From positions 61,896,600-61,960,599 of the forward strand of contig NC_083602.1 in the NCBI RefSeq assembly GCF_029168945.1: a stretch of DNA of 64,000 nt. Reading direction: 5' to 3'. A program made the position numbers and the translations under genes. Below the pieces are notes generated by a model. The model had not been told where the DNA came from and did not search any database. It saw only the letters and a program-made list of their open reading frames with translations. This DNA comes from Cannabis sativa (Eukaryota > Streptophyta > Magnoliopsida > Rosales > Cannabaceae). Each line of letters opens with the position of its first letter. Position 1 is the stretch's first letter. Shown in pieces: positions 22,651 to 36,070 of this stretch.

Positions 22651-22974
22651 TTGCTATATTTTAGTACATTAAAAAAAAAAACCTATTTTAATAGTGTGTA
22701 AAATGTGTATCAGATTTGGCACAATATATAAAATTGTGTTAAATTTAGTCTACAATAAATTATAACATTTTTTATTTATTATAATGCCACTAATTAATGT
22801 GATTCATTGATTTTTATATAATCTTTATTTACCATATTATCATTACGAATTATTACATAGAAAATATAAATTGACATTTTATTTACAAAAATACCTCCAT
22901 AAGGTAAAGATAATATTTATACATTTTATGTGATTTTAAATACCAAAATACCACTTACACTATCATCACTTACA

Positions 22975-23176
22975 CAATCAGACGATAGTTGCGGGGTGGT
23001 TGCTGCGTAGTTGCGCGGTAGTTGCATCAGACAAAGGTTTCAATCAGACGATGGTTGCAGGGTGGTTGGCCGAAGGTTGTATCAGATGAAGGTTTCAATC
23101 AGACGAAAGTTTTTAAGTGGTTGCTGGGTGGTTGACCGAAGGTTACATGCCAGATGAAGGTTTCATTCAGACGAAA
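22975..23176 (+). repeat. Minisatellite of about 60-66 bp, three imperfect units
   Basis: Units share CAATCAGACGAtgGTTGC, GGGTGGTTG, CCGAAGGTT and CAGATGAAGGTTTCA and start near 22976, 23039 and 23096. GGTTG is the dominant word. A further related stretch (GGTTGCGTTAGGTTGTTGTG) is at 23630-23650. No coding frame. Confidence 0.7.
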
Positions 23177-23844
23177 TAACTGTTAGCAAAATGTTTATGC
23201 AACTATAATGCAACTGTTGTGAAACATTAAAAATCAGAACAATGTTTCCACGTACATAACTTTATTTACATGTCTCTTTATGATTTAATATGAACAAATT
23301 CACCATTAGATCTTTGGGAAACAACAAAAGTACACCAGGATAAATATTTTACTATAGTATCGATGTAATTTTTTTCGGATTATACTTGAGTTGGATTGTT
23401 TGGGAACTCCAGTTCAACTTTTTGATATCTGTCTTTCATGGATCTAAAAATTGAAGTCAAGACATTAGTTTTATGCAAATTAAACTGGATTTCCGGTTAA
23501 ATTAATAGTTTTTCCACACTTTTTTTTTATGAATTCAAAACAACCCCTGTTTTCATTGATTCTGGTCGTCTTCTTGAGTGAAGTCGTCGGAATTAATGGT
23601 GGTTCTCTTTCTGATTAAATTTTTGTTTTGGTTGCGTTAGGTTGTTGTGTAGTTGCGCAATGGTTGCGCGATAGTTGCCCAGGAAGCATGGATCCTGGGT
23701 TGAAGGTGTGTGTAAGTGGTATTTGTGTATTTTTTTTTTATTTGGGTTATATATTTGTTTATTTGGTCAGCTGGAAGTATTTTTGTAATATTGTTATTTT
23801 CTTGGGTTAAAATTGAAAAAAAATCCATCATTATATCAATACTA

Positions 23845-26379
23845 TGTAACGCCCCGATTTCCCGAGACGTCACACTAGCTAGTCCGTTTAAAACCATTTA
23901 AGATAAAGACAATAAAAGACTTCTTTAATGAAAAATAACTAAGCATGAGATCTCATTATTTTTAAAACAAAACATTTATTTATTTATAGCTTTAAAATAT
24001 AAAGCCTTACAAAAACTATTTGAATCATAATCTTAAATGAAATATTTTTAAACCAAAACATCGTGACAATCCCCTAACATGTAGTCCACGCCTCGAGCTC
24101 GCCACCCTCACTATATAGTTTTGCCTTTACCTGCACACAGAGTACCCGTGAGCTAACGCCCAGTAAGAAGAGCTATGTAGGACATAACCCCCCCCAACCA
24201 GATAACATAGTCATAAGTATAACAATATCACAACATCAAATCAATTCATACCATACTTGCATACATATACCAACATATCATATCACATACTATTCTCAAA
24301 TACAATATAACATCACATCACAATGTAATCTTAATGCATGTTATACTCACACACATAACACATAGTATCTTATCGCACATTGTCCTCACATACGATAATC
24401 TACTCCCACTCATGTTGATCAGACATGAAGTGTAACTTGCCCTGCCTTGTGCTGTTCTCACACTCGGCATCCAATAGGGCAATCCCTTATCACAAGTTGT
24501 ACTCACCCATGATAGGATAACCTACAAGTAAACCCATACAAGCAGCCAAAAATATATCCTGCAGTGCTATGCTCACACCAGCAGCAGAAAACCTATCCTA
24601 TAAGTGCTATCCTCACACAAACAGTCAAAAGCCTTATCACTATCACACACACTAATAACATTAGCATAAAACAACAATCTACCATAGAATAAAACATGTA
24701 AATACAAACCCATAATACAGTTGTATGTTTCAACATACACCCTGTGCACAGATGTCCACTCTTCTTACCTCAGTTGTTAAGAACACCTTCTTGCTACTCC
24801 AAGCACCTCAATAAATTTTCTTGTTGAGGACAAGATCCTCAAATCCCACTGCTTAAGACTTGTTATCTCGTCACTACTACCTATAACAACACATGGTTCA
24901 AGGCCCTAACATTAAAATTCGTACTCTTACAGTACAGCAGAAAGATCACTATTTTTGACCAACAAATATACTAATTCAGTGAAAGTTGTCTTCATAAAAA
25001 TTATAGAAAATTTCATTATCTTTCCAATGATATAAAGATCATTAAAAATGGATTAAAACTGAGGGAGTTATGATTGTTTTACTGAAACTATTTCTGAGAA
25101 AGAATATGGAGTAACGAATTACACAACTTAGCAAAAATACAAACTTTTGACATTGAATGGTTCAGAACTAGAAGATAACATCTTCATCAAAGTTTTAGGA
25201 AATTAAATTCCCTTTCCAATGATACCAAAATCTTTGAAATTGGAATTATATTCAAAGAGATATTACAATTTTACCAAAACAGTTTTGCAAGAACAAGATT
25301 CAAGAAACGTATCACATGATATTGAATAAAACTAACTTTTTGACATAGTATGACTTCGAATTAACAAAAAGTTTCTTCATAAAACGTATGGGAAATCGAA
25401 TAAGCTTTCCAACGATATAAAAATCTCTAAAAACGGATCAATATCAAGAGAGATATCATCACTTTAGTGAAACTTGTTTTTCTGAAAACGAAAAAATATA
25501 ATAGATCCGAACCCTAGATAACATTTAGCATTATTGAGCAAGAAAATATTTCATACCTCTTCACATATTTCTATTCGATGTCTCAACCCCGCAAGCCTTG
25601 ATTATAAATCCAAAACTTTAAGAATGAAGGTAGAAAATAAGAAGAATTGTGGAAGGTTTGAGAGGAGCAAACATGAAGAAGAATGAGGCTTTGACTAATT
25701 GGTTTGGAGAGGAAAAATAAAACTATGATAGTTTAGGGTTTGATAAAAAGATTATGAGATATCGTATTCTGATAGGTTTAGGTTAACTAAAAATAATAAT
25801 ATATAATAAAATGCTAAAATATTATTAAATCAACAAATATCTAAATTTTTAAATTTTAAAAGTAAGCCCTTTATTTCGTAACTTTAGGCTCAGTTTTCAC
25901 CCAGAAAACTTCCGAATTATGACATAACTATTTCTACAAAATTTATAGATCTTTGAATTATCTTTCCAACGCCACTGGAATCACCTCAATCGGAGCTCTA
26001 AAACTCTAGATATGATCATTTTAGTAAAACAGTTTTTAATCCTGCGAATTTATCAAAACCTACGAATTTTTGTGACATTAATTCCATTATAATGTTATTT
26101 AATGCACTTCATACAATAGATTAAACCCACTAAATAATCTGTAAAACTCTAATAGACTTTCATATTGGGCTTTAATTGAGTAATTATCCTAATTCGTAAA
26201 AACACCATAATTTTACCTTGACACTTACTATAATTTCAACTATGTTTAGAAATCTATCAATACTATTCTAAGCAATAGTCTCTATTCACTATTAGTAGAA
26301 ATAAATGAATATTTATTCTCACACAAATTGTATAACAAATAAAATTTAAAATATATGTATATTTTTACCGGGTATTACA
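23845..26379. mobile_element. Solo LTR (2.5 kb, probably Gypsy), TSD TACTA
   Basis: Termini TGTAACGCCCCG and CCGGGTATTACA, perfect flanking duplications TACTA at 23840-23844 and 26380-26384, 2535 bp, no pol. LTR length and GTAAC/GTTAC ends suit a chromovirus-type Gypsy. Inside are four diverged repeats of about 120 bp centred on CTTTCCAA(T/C)GATAT (about 25020, 25215, 25405, 25965). Orientation is not certain; the reverse reading (TGTAATACCCGG start) resembles common plant LTRs. Confidence 0.85.
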
Positions 26380-26737
26380 TACTATTATAATAATAATTTT
26401 TTTTTTATATTTTCAATATAATAACTAATGATCAATAATAATTAATTTTTCGAGAAATGCTATTAGTTCAATTAATTATCAGGTCCCATATAGTTTAATA
26501 TAATAATTTTTAGAGAGTATCACTAGCCAATCACAAGGCGAAATGTTTAGAGGGCTAGGCACCATTGGTGCTCAATAACAATGCTCTAATTTTCTGTATT
26601 TTTTTTACATCATAGTGAGTCAAATATAGCACAAATTAGTTATTATTTTATAATTTTTAATATTTCAAATTATTTAAATGATGTAAAAAGAAATTATGGT
26701 AATAGTGTAATGTAAAAGTTACAAGCAATATATTTAA

Positions 26738-27098
26738 GGGTAAATACCATTTTACAAAAGTTACCAATTGGACCCTGTGTTTTGTTAAATGACAAAATGG
26801 ACCCTGTATTTTCTAAAATAGTACAAATAGGACCCTAAATTGATTTTTTGTCAAAATAAAATTTAATTATAATCCGATGTAAAAGTGTTATGACAAAACT
26901 GTTTACATTTTTTTGTATCTGTTCGTATTAAGCATTGTCTTCAAGTTGGTTGTATTAAAAAAAAAAGTTGTTAAAAATTAAGCTTAGGGTCCTATTTTTA
27001 CTATTTTAGAAAATACAGGGTCCATTTTGTCATTTAACAAAACACAGGGTCCAATCTATAACTTTTGCAAAATACAGGGTCCAAAATAATATTTACCC
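26738..27098. mobile_element. Mutator-type MITE, 9-bp TSD TATATTTAA
   Basis: 361 bp with terminal inverted repeats of over 100 bp (GGGTAAATA... and ...TATTTACCC; the inner parts both carry GGACCCTGTATTTT or its complement). It is flanked by perfect 9-bp duplications at 26729-26737 and 27099-27107. No coding capacity. A transcript would fold into one long hairpin. Confidence 0.92.
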
Positions 27099-27107
27099 TA
27101 TATTTAA

Positions 27108-29784
27108 ATACTTTACATTATAGAATAAGGTATTGCTATTGGGCAAAGGTAAAAAGTCAAGAAACTACTTAGGGAAAATGATATTCACTGCCAAGGTGGC
27201 ACTATGTAATTGGTTACAGATCAAATATAATGATCAAGTGGTGATTCTTCAAAGATTCGTATTTTATTATCACATTTTTTCAAAAAAAAAAAAAAAACAA
27301 TTCTCCAATTGGGAAATACTATACAATTCTGCCTTGTACGGTTACGGTGAATAATAAAATTAAAAAATCCACTAAAAAACAGAAAACAAAACAAGAAAAA
27401 ATAAGAGAAAAATTAAGGGATGGAAGGGAGTTGGATGTGGCATGGTCCAGAGACAAGGGCTAGCTGGTTCTCATCTTCTCATGTGAATGGTTGTACCCCA
27501 TAATTCTGCAAATATTGCTTCTGTCTGATATTTTGAGTTATACTTCAAATTTAAATGTAATAATAATAATAACAATCAAAATGATGTTTTTTTGTGGGAC
27601 TAGCTATGGTGGATCACTCATACTTAAGATTTCAGAAGATCCACTTTTAAAATCTTTAACTAGCTATATATATTATATGTAAAACCAAAACCCATATTGA
27701 GTTTATTTTATTCGGAAATTCCATCAATTTTATAAACATTATGATTGCTCATCTCTTTCTCTCTCTCTCTCTCTCAGATCTCTTAGCACTAATTAAGTCC
27801 TTATCCAATTCAAAATACTATCTACCTTTTCTTATTCCATATTACAAATTCAACTGATTTGATTTCAGTCAAATGGGTCCTACAGTGTGATGGGATTTAA
27901 GCATGCATTTACTACTTGAAGCTATCTCAGTAAAAAAAAATAGATACGAAAATAGCTTGATTAATTTACGATATACTTACAGAAATATATATAGCTTTAT
28001 ATATATTTATATTAATTGACATTTTAGCTGCAACTACTTAATTAACAATTAATCTGGCTAGTAAGTAACTGCCAAGGCTTGGCATGCCATGGTCACAACA
28101 CATTAATTAACCAGTTTGATCAAGGGAATTAAATAATAATGTGTGTAAGAGGTTTGGATACTCTTGCACATGCAAACATTTGGATCAGCAGCTAGCTATT
28201 AGCTAGCCTAATTAGTTACAGATTAAGGTTTTGTTTTTTGTTTTAAATTACTATTATTTATTCAAATCAAGGTATATATATAGCTTTCATTTAAACAATT
28301 TTATTAAGAGGCAATTGAACCTGCATGTGACCAAATTAAATCGTATGATCATGCCTCATATAGGGGTGTTTGGACAGACAGAAAATATTAATTGTAATAG
28401 TATTACATGTATAAAATAAAATTGAGATTTGCATATATTTGTATACACATAAATAAAATAGTGATTCATAATTAAAAGGTTTGAGGGTACTCATTAGCTA
28501 ATAAGTAAAGTTTGATCTTTTTTCATAAGTTAGTCAACAATGTTTATCCAAAGCATGACTTAAAAACAGGTATCAATCAATTTATTATTATTCGATCCAT
28601 CATCATATATTATGTATATATTTATATAAATATTTGTAATTTTCAATGATTGAAGAAAGGGAAAAGGAAAACGAAAAGTGAAATTAAAGAAGCACGAGGA
28701 ATCTTCAACTAGATTATTAGGTGTGCTAATTTTGTCAAAAAGATATTTGGCTGAGCTGGTCAAAAATTTCCAATATATTGTAGTACTTTTAGATGCCATG
28801 CGCCATTAATTAGTATTAGTGTAATCACAAATTTAAGCAAACAATTTAAATAACTAATAGTAAGATCAAAATGTGGTTCATATATGTGAACAAATTTTCA
28901 TAGCCTACTGTTTTTTTTATCGACATATATAATTATAATTATGAGTTGCGGTGTGACCCAACGTCATTACATTTGAATAATTATTGTTATGAAGGAATAT
29001 TTGACCTAGAAGAATAATTGGACCAACATTACATAAAAAACTGTAATAACTTTGCTAATTTAATTTACCCCACTTTTATTTTCTTTTCTTTTCTTGGGTG
29101 GGGGTAGGGGTGGGGGTTGAAAAAAAAAAGAACATAAAAAATAAATTCATCTAAAATATGACTATCTTGATATTGAGAATAATGTATATATAATCTCAAT
29201 AAATAACCCGGATCGATCTAAGTTCAAAATTTGTGTATTTGATCTAGAACCCTCAAATTTTAATTGGTCAAAGGGATTTAGGAGATGGGTCAAAATAATA
29301 TCACATGGTATGTTTGAAGACGGTACATACGATATACATGCACCTTTTTTTTTTCTTATATAATTAATATTTTTCTTTTCTTTTTTTATGCCCATAATAA
29401 TAATATTAATAATTTAATAATAATAATAATAATTTTTATGTTTGAGCAGAAAGATTTATAATTAAATTGATTGCATTGGTTTGATGTGGGGATTGAGAAT
29501 ATAAACATTGGGGAGCCCCACATGCAAACATGTGAGGTGAAAATTAAAGAAGGACATTAGGGGTGGCCCTTTTATAAAATTGTGGACCCTTGTACTCTAC
29601 TCAAACTCGACCACAAAAACATTACTACACAATTTTCTTAAATTCCTCTTTAAAAATTTGTGACTATATTTTAGAATTATATAAATGTATATTATAGTTT
29701 ATTTATTTATTTTCATAAAATCAAACCAATTTATTTAATTATTAAAATTCTATCATCAGTTAAGGCTAGTATCATAGTTCGTAT
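27108..29784. other. Intergenic, no gene recognised
   Basis: AT-rich. A (CT)n microsatellite at about 27754-27776 and the 15-bp palindrome TGCCAAGGCTTGGCA at about 28070 are the only structures noted. The open frames are short and without family features. Confidence 0.5.
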
Positions 29785-29793
29785 TTTTATGTG

Positions 29794-30191
29794 GGCTAAT
29801 TAGTAATTTTTCTCTCTGAACTTTGACATGTAGTAAATCGTGCCCCCTGAGCTTTTTTTGCTGTTAAAAATTCTCCCCGAACTATTGAGATTGTTAATTT
29901 AAGGACTTTTGTCTAATTTCATTCAATTTTACTGTTTGAGTGATTGTTTATGTACTAAATCATGCTCTCCAAACTTTGATATCTACCAAATCATGCCCCT
30001 CAAACTTTGATATGTACTAAATCATGCCCCTTGAACTTTCATTCGTGTTAGAATTTTTTTACTAAAATTAGACAAAAGTCCTTAAATTTAACAATCTCAA
30101 TAGTTCATGGGAAATTTTTAATAGCCAAAAAAATTCAGGGGGCATGATTTAGTACATGTCAACGTTCAGGGGGAAAAATTACTAATTAGCC
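29794..30191. mobile_element. Mutator-type MITE, degenerate 9-bp TSD
   Basis: 398 bp. Ends GGCTAATTAGTAATTTTTC and its inverse GAAAAATTACTAATTAGCC, and the inverted homology continues inward (ATTGAGATTGTTAA and its complement). Flanks TTTTATGTG (29785-29793) and TTTTATATA (30192-30200) match at 7 of 9 positions, the two differences being G to A. A short internal repeat of TGTACTAAATCATGC occurs about 29950-30035. Confidence 0.85.
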
Positions 30192-30200
30192 TTTTATATA

Positions 30201-31985
30201 TGACTCAAGCCCGCTAAGGATATTGTTTTCATACTATGTCAAGAAAGATGTAGTTTCTTGTATATAATTTAATACTTTTATATTTAATTTATGTGAGATA
30301 ATATTCAATACTTAGTAGCTACTAAAATGATGTTGGGTTGAAGATAATAAAATAAAATAGAATAGAAATAAAATAATTTTCATTCTATTTTTTTATTTTG
30401 TTACATTTTAAAAGTATGAAATTGTTTTTTAATTATATTAATGATTATTCTATATTATTATTTTACAAAGTGAAACAAAAATTAATAATTTTTTAATTAA
30501 TTTTTGTATGCACTTTAAATTTAATTCCACTGCACTCTACTTCATTTCTATTTTGATTGTTATGTTTTCATTTGATTTCTAGTACCAAACCTGTAATAAT
30601 ATAAATTATTTGTATAGTTTTTGGTCCATTAATTTAGACTGGGGTAGCTCGGAAAGAGCGAGAGAAGGACAGTGAGTCTTTCAGTCTTCACGTTTCACAT
30701 TGTTTGGTCCATAATCCATATATAATATTAATTGGTTTAATTCAGACAAAACTGTCAGAATGAAGTTTGAATTAAATCTCAATTTTGTAACTTACATGTA
30801 ATTTTTCCGTTGCTTTGGTTGAATATTGTTTCTTTACACATTGGTCATTTATTGGATTTTGTTTTCAATTCTATTGTATAAATAAATAGAATACTCATTC
30901 ATTATTATTATTTATTCGTTTTCTAAAATATATGCATTATACACCTAACCCACAAAGAAAGAAATGCAACGTTAGAAAATGCAGCGTTGTACGGCCACTT
31001 ATAGAAATTGAGATATGAAAATTATAAATTGATGCCAAATGTTCTAAAATAACTTCTTCCTTTTCTTTTCTTGAATGAAGTTTCAAATATAACTTAATAT
31101 AATTAGACATATAAATGTATGAAAATTCTATGGTTGAGACACTATTTTTGAGCCTTGTTTTTATCAATAGGAACACTTCATATTCTTTTATATGATTGTG
31201 TGTAATAATAGTAAGTGTTTCACCTATTATATACAATTTAGAAAATTCGAAAAAAAAACGTTTAAATGTTCACTTGCTTATTAATAAGTGCGCAATTGAT
31301 TATTTTAAACTTTGTATTTAATCATCATAAATTATTAAAAAGAAAACTAATTGTGAAATGTCTACTAAACTATAATGTAAACCGTAATACAAAAAATAAA
31401 TTGTCATAATTTCTCTAAATACCGAAAATATAGACGTACTACTTAGTAGGAACAAAAATGACACTCCTACTATAGTTGTTAAAGGTGGTGGCAGAATGCT
31501 ACTTTTGCAAATAGTTTAAAATCAGAACTTTTGTTTTATTAAAAAAAGATTTTGGTTTATTTTTCGAAAGGATGCATGTGAATTTAGACATGCAAGGGCC
31601 CCAGTTCTGTCCATATATAAATGTATCTGAAGTTGACATTGGGCCCAAAGTATAGTTCTTGCTCTGGCAAAGTGGCTGTACAATAAGTTGGGCCTGGTCC
31701 ATGTACTATTGTTGTACAATAGTTGAAAAGTACCACTTTTATTAATCAATTAATCAAATTTACCTTTAATTTTATATTTAATTGAAACATACCTCTTTTT
31801 ATATGTATTGTACCCAAAATACCCTAACGTAAGAGAGTTACATGGAGAATATCTTGAAGTTATAGGGGCAAAATTGGTACAATGTTTAAAAAAAGAGGTA
31901 AAAATGATAGACTTTCAAAAAGAGGGCAAGAATAAAAGAGGACAATATAAAAAGGGTATAGAGTGTAATTCTTCTTCCAAATCAA
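30201..31985. other. Intergenic, no gene recognised
   Basis: AT-rich with only short open frames that match no family I know. Confidence 0.5.
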
Positions 31986-31994
31986 TATTATTTA

Positions 31995-32324
31995 GGGATA
32001 ATTTCACAAATACACAAACAACAAAAAAATTACAAAAATACGATTTTATGGAATTTTAAATATTTTTATGATTTTTTTGATTTTATTGACAGAAAATACG
32101 GTCTTTTTATGTTGTACTCTTGTTAATTTTTTGTTATCTGTATATTATTTTTTGTTGTTAATTTGATGTTATTTAAATGTTATTTTCATGTTACTTTTAT
32201 GTAGCTTTCTTTTTATTTTCATGTTGTTTCTATAGAAAACCGTAAAAATGTAAAAAAAAAAAATTCTTTAAACATAAAAATAATTTTTTTTTTACAAAAA
32301 AATGGTGTCTTGTCTAATTATCCC
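31995..32324. mobile_element. Short-TIR MITE, 9-bp TSD TATTATTT(A/G)
   Basis: 330 bp. Ends GGGATAATT and AATTATCCC, flanked by TATTATTTA (31986-31994) and TATTATTTG (32325-32333). The 9-bp duplication points to Mutator-type transposase. Inverted homology beyond the first 9-10 bases is weak. Confidence 0.7.
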
Positions 32325-32879
32325 TATTATTTGTATATTAATTCAAGTTAATTCATGATACTATATACAACGAGAAGAGGTGTGTGAATAATGCCAATAT
32401 CGAAGTGGTGTTTTATTTGCAACAATATAATAATATATTTTTATATATAAAATTTGACTATCAAACAATTTTTATTAGTTTAACTTAATACTTTAAGAAT
32501 ATAAGAATATTTCGTTAAATTTAACAGTGTTAGTAAAGTTAGTCTCATAAATATATATAAATGTTAATATTATTTATTTTAGATTACTTTAAATATATAT
32601 AATATTAATATTATTTGTTTTAGCTTAATTGAACTTATACTAATTTTAGATAAATTTAAATATATATAAATATAATATATTATTTATAATATTATTATTT
32701 TTAATATTGAGAGTATGTTCAATTTTAATATTCTTAAATTTTATATTTATTTTTCTTAAATTTTTAAAACTTTAAATATTATTTTGTAAAAAAAATGAAA
32801 AAAGAAATGAGTGATTTTCTTTAATTTATAAAATTTTAAAATACACATAACAAAATAGAAACTAAAAATATAACTAAGT

Positions 32880-32909
32880 ATATGTGCATTGCACGTAACA
32901 ATAACCTAG
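32880..32909 (+). mobile_element. Helitron 3' terminus
   Basis: Hairpin GTGC-ATT-GCAC (32884-32894) with extended arms, an 11-base spacer, then CTAG at 32906-32909 followed by T, the Helitron 3' rule (CTRR next to T). It resembles the two plus/minus relatives at 58568 and 60895. The 5' TC end was not located. Confidence 0.6.
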
Positions 32910-34065
32910 TATATATATTTACTATTTTTTTTTATTATTTTTATTATTATAATATATATTTGATTTATACTTGCTAGTATTTTATTTTACTTTCTCTGAC
33001 ATTCTAAAAAGGTAAAATATATATTAAATATTAAGAGAAAAAAATCTTAAGAGTAAAAATAAAAAATAAATATGTTAGAAGAAAAAAAATAAATATATAT
33101 ATTAAAAAATAAAAACAAAAGAATAATTTATTGAATTTAATGAAAAAAAAGATATAAAGAAAAGTATTAAAAGTAGTTTTTAAAAATTAACTAAAGTCTT
33201 TTATTATTATTATTATTATTATTAAGGTGCATATATAAATTTTTGAGATGTAAATATAATGACTTATATTAAATTGTATCAGAATAAAAATAGTTAAATA
33301 TAATAGTTAGTTTTTAATGAATAAATTTATTTATAAAAACAAAAGTTATAAAACTAAGAAGTTTAAATCAATACTTAAAAAATGAACAATTTTATTTTAT
33401 TTCATTTATTTATTACAATGCTTTTCTGTTTGTTAAATTAGTCATAAGATTCAATGTATATCTATCTACATATATTATAAAAGAAAGCATAAAATATGTT
33501 TAGGTGGATAATAATATTCTATTTCACCACACATAATTGTTGGAATATATTTTACCAAAATTTAGATTTACTAACAAGTATATTTTTAACATCCTAAATA
33601 TGAACTTCTAAAACGATAAAAATTAAACACATATAAAGTATGAGAAACCTTACATTGGTTGCAGCGGAATTAAATGACTCATTCCGTTCAGATCTCTAAC
33701 CCTTGTTCTTTTCTATCGCAGAGTATAATCAAGATCTGAGCCCGAAACACCTTCAGTTTTTTGGATTCTTCACAGTCTTACACACTATGATTGAGGACTA
33801 ATTGCTATGGGTGGGCATGCACTCAATCACTAAGGCTTAAAATTATTTAATGAAGAACACTAATGATTTCAAAAATTTAAGAAGAAGAAAGAAGAAGAAG
33901 TCTCAAACTCTCTAGTTGTTTGACAAGATGAAAATTAGGTTTAGAGTCATTAGTTAGATTATGAGACCATTCTTTTCTTTTTATACTAATTCACTTAGGG
34001 TTAGGATTGAATTATATGGAATAAAAAATGATAAAATAATAGCCAAAATAAGACTTAGTGGCCGA

Positions 34066-34698
34066 TGTAACATCCCCGCTTCAAGCCTCCATTGGGTCCT
34101 TACACCCACGAAATGAATGACTCTTATACACGAATACGTCACTCTGGCTGCTTCATGGACTGACGAATGGCCCTAAAAACCAACACGAGTGTTTCCAGCG
34201 TGCTTTGTCCTCACTCACACGCTTCCTGAGAAAACTTCCCAGGAGGTCACCCATCCTGAAATTATCCCAGGTCAAGTACGCTTAACTGTGGAGTTCTTTC
34301 GAGATGGGCTACCATAAAACAAGATGCACCTTGTTGATATAGGTAGTACCAATCAATCCATTTAAGCTCTCTTCAACTGTGTAGTCCCATACCTACACAG
34401 TTTAAGAATCATCACACTTGACCTTCCCCAGGCGCAGGCCCGGCCCTGGGCAGAGGCGGGCTAGGCCTGTGCCTAGGGCCCACCCAGCCCAGGGGCCCAA
34501 ATTTTTTTTTCCTCTTTTAAAATTATACATTTTTTTACCGATTTTGAAAAATACCACATTTTTTCTAACATAAGGGCCCAAAATTTTTTTTCCCCTATGG
34601 CCCACTTTGTTTTAGGGCCGGCCCTGCCCAGGCGATGTGGGATTGCACAGCTTACCCGGTATTTCTCCTTACGGATCACGGGACTACTGACTGTCACA
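34066..34698 (-). mobile_element. Cassandra-like TRIM solo LTR with 5S rRNA-derived segment
   Basis: On the minus strand it runs TGTGACAGTCAG... to ...GGGGATGTTACA, with the 5-bp duplication GCCGA (plus-strand reading) at 34061-34065 and 34699-34703. Positions about 34234-34313 read, on the minus strand, like the 5S rRNA promoter region: AACTCCACAGTTAAGCGTAC, then GGATGGGTGACCTCCTGGGA. A 5S-like domain inside a short LTR, together with CAATCCCACATCGCC near the 5' end, is the hallmark of Cassandra elements. It interrupts the Copia LTR and is itself interrupted by a hAT MITE. Confidence 0.88.
34435..34626. mobile_element. hAT MITE, 8-bp TSD CCCAGGCG
   Basis: 192 bp. Inverted ends CAGGCCCGGCCCTGG and (minus strand) CAGGGCCGGCCCT, flanked by perfect 8-bp copies of CCCAGGCG at 34427-34434 and 34627-34634. 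The CAGGGCCGGCCCT end with GGGCCC subterminal motifs is characteristic of plant hAT elements. Non-coding. Confidence 0.93.
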
Positions 34699-36070
34699 GC
34701 CGACCATGAAGTGGGCCCATCATTAGTTACAATTTTGCCATTTTTCTTAACCATTTATCTATTATTTCACAAATGCTTTATTTTCTAATTTTGATTCTAT
34801 AAATGCCAAAACTATTTATTTAGTAATTATAGTTAATTATCCAATAAAAATTTTCATTTATATCATTTATTAATTAGACTCCACAGAGTCTCTGAATTAA
34901 CAAATAAACCCTAAAATTCTATTTCTTCACAATCAAGCCATATCTTAGTAAAAATTCATAAACTAGACATAGTCTAATTTTAAAATTATAATTGATTAAT
35001 TAAAATCAATTAACTGAGTAATCTTATAAGCAGTTTGTCTCAACTAGTATGGGGACCATGAGCCTATATAACCGAGCTTCCAATAAGCAGATCTAGAATT
35101 TACTAAGTCAATTTTCTAACTTATTAATTCCTCCTTGCACCACTATAGATTTGGAATTGCACGCTCAATTATATAGAACGCTCTATATGTTCCACGATAT
35201 AGATACGCTATGAGTTATCCATTTGTTATAATCCTAATAATTAATGATCTTTTATAGATGATTTACATTGAGTAGAGACAAATTTATCGTTATGCCCTTC
35301 AATATATTTTATCCTTAAAACACTTAGTTACCTATAAATGATATTTCAGTGAACTAATATAATCACTTAAAATGAGTGCTCTTTTATTTATCTCTATTAA
35401 CCCAAGCTTGAAGGAAATCATCATTACACTTCTATATCCAGATAGAAGCTATATATTCGTATCTATGATTAGCGCTCCCACTCAATTAAACTACCATGTC
35501 CTTAATCAATATGTCACGAGAAGAACCATTGTTCGACTTTAACGAACAGATTGAAGAACACAAATAATACAATTGAACTAGAACCTAACTATCTCAGGAT
35601 TGAGATCATTTGAGCTAAGATCAACTAGCTGATGTTGAATTGAATAGATATTAAAGTAAGTTTATTATATCTTATTCAAGTTCAATATCCGTCCCTTTCG
35701 ATACATACTCCATACATCCAACCCAAGCTTACTTTAACCAATGTCTTGGAAAGGACATAACACTTATCCAAGGTGCAAGTAAACTACATTGTAGATTATC
35801 CTATCAGTTAAGCCATGTGTACTGATAAATCGTTAGAATACATTTAATCATACAATCTTGATTACTTTCCACTGTGTTGACGACACAATAAACAAGAATA
35901 CCAATGTGATTAGGATTTGGATGAATTTATAAATCAAATAAACAAATAAATGATCACATGAACCAAATAACACATTAAATAAGTAATAAAATAAATCTGC
36001 TTCTCTATTGATAATTGAATAGAAAAGATTACATTGAAATAGAGTTATATTTAGGGCACAAAGCCCAATA

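Larger units (their letters stand above)
33538..36070 (-). repeat. LTR of a decayed Copia, with nested insertions
   Basis: Minus-strand copy of the family seen as a solo LTR at 17170-18994. It starts at 36070 (TATTGGGCTTTGTGCCC, TG mutated to TA) after the polypurine tract AAGTGGGAGTT, and ends at 33538 (...TTCCAACA). Without the nested 633-bp element it is about 1.9 kb, like the solo copy. It is the 3' LTR for the coding remnants at 36071-40163. Confidence 0.85.

Noticed and set aside
28064..28084. Palindrome TGCCAAGGCTTGGCA as a possible regulatory site or microRNA
   Set aside because: Too short for a microRNA foldback and no match to a known plant miRNA.
31808..32059. Open frame at the left edge of the third MITE
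   Set aside because: It overlaps the MITE end and has Lys/Gln-rich composition from AT-rich DNA.
34234..34313. 5S rRNA gene
   Set aside because: Only the promoter-proximal part is similar and it is embedded in a short LTR with its own target duplication, so it is a Cassandra-type LTR, not a ribosomal gene.
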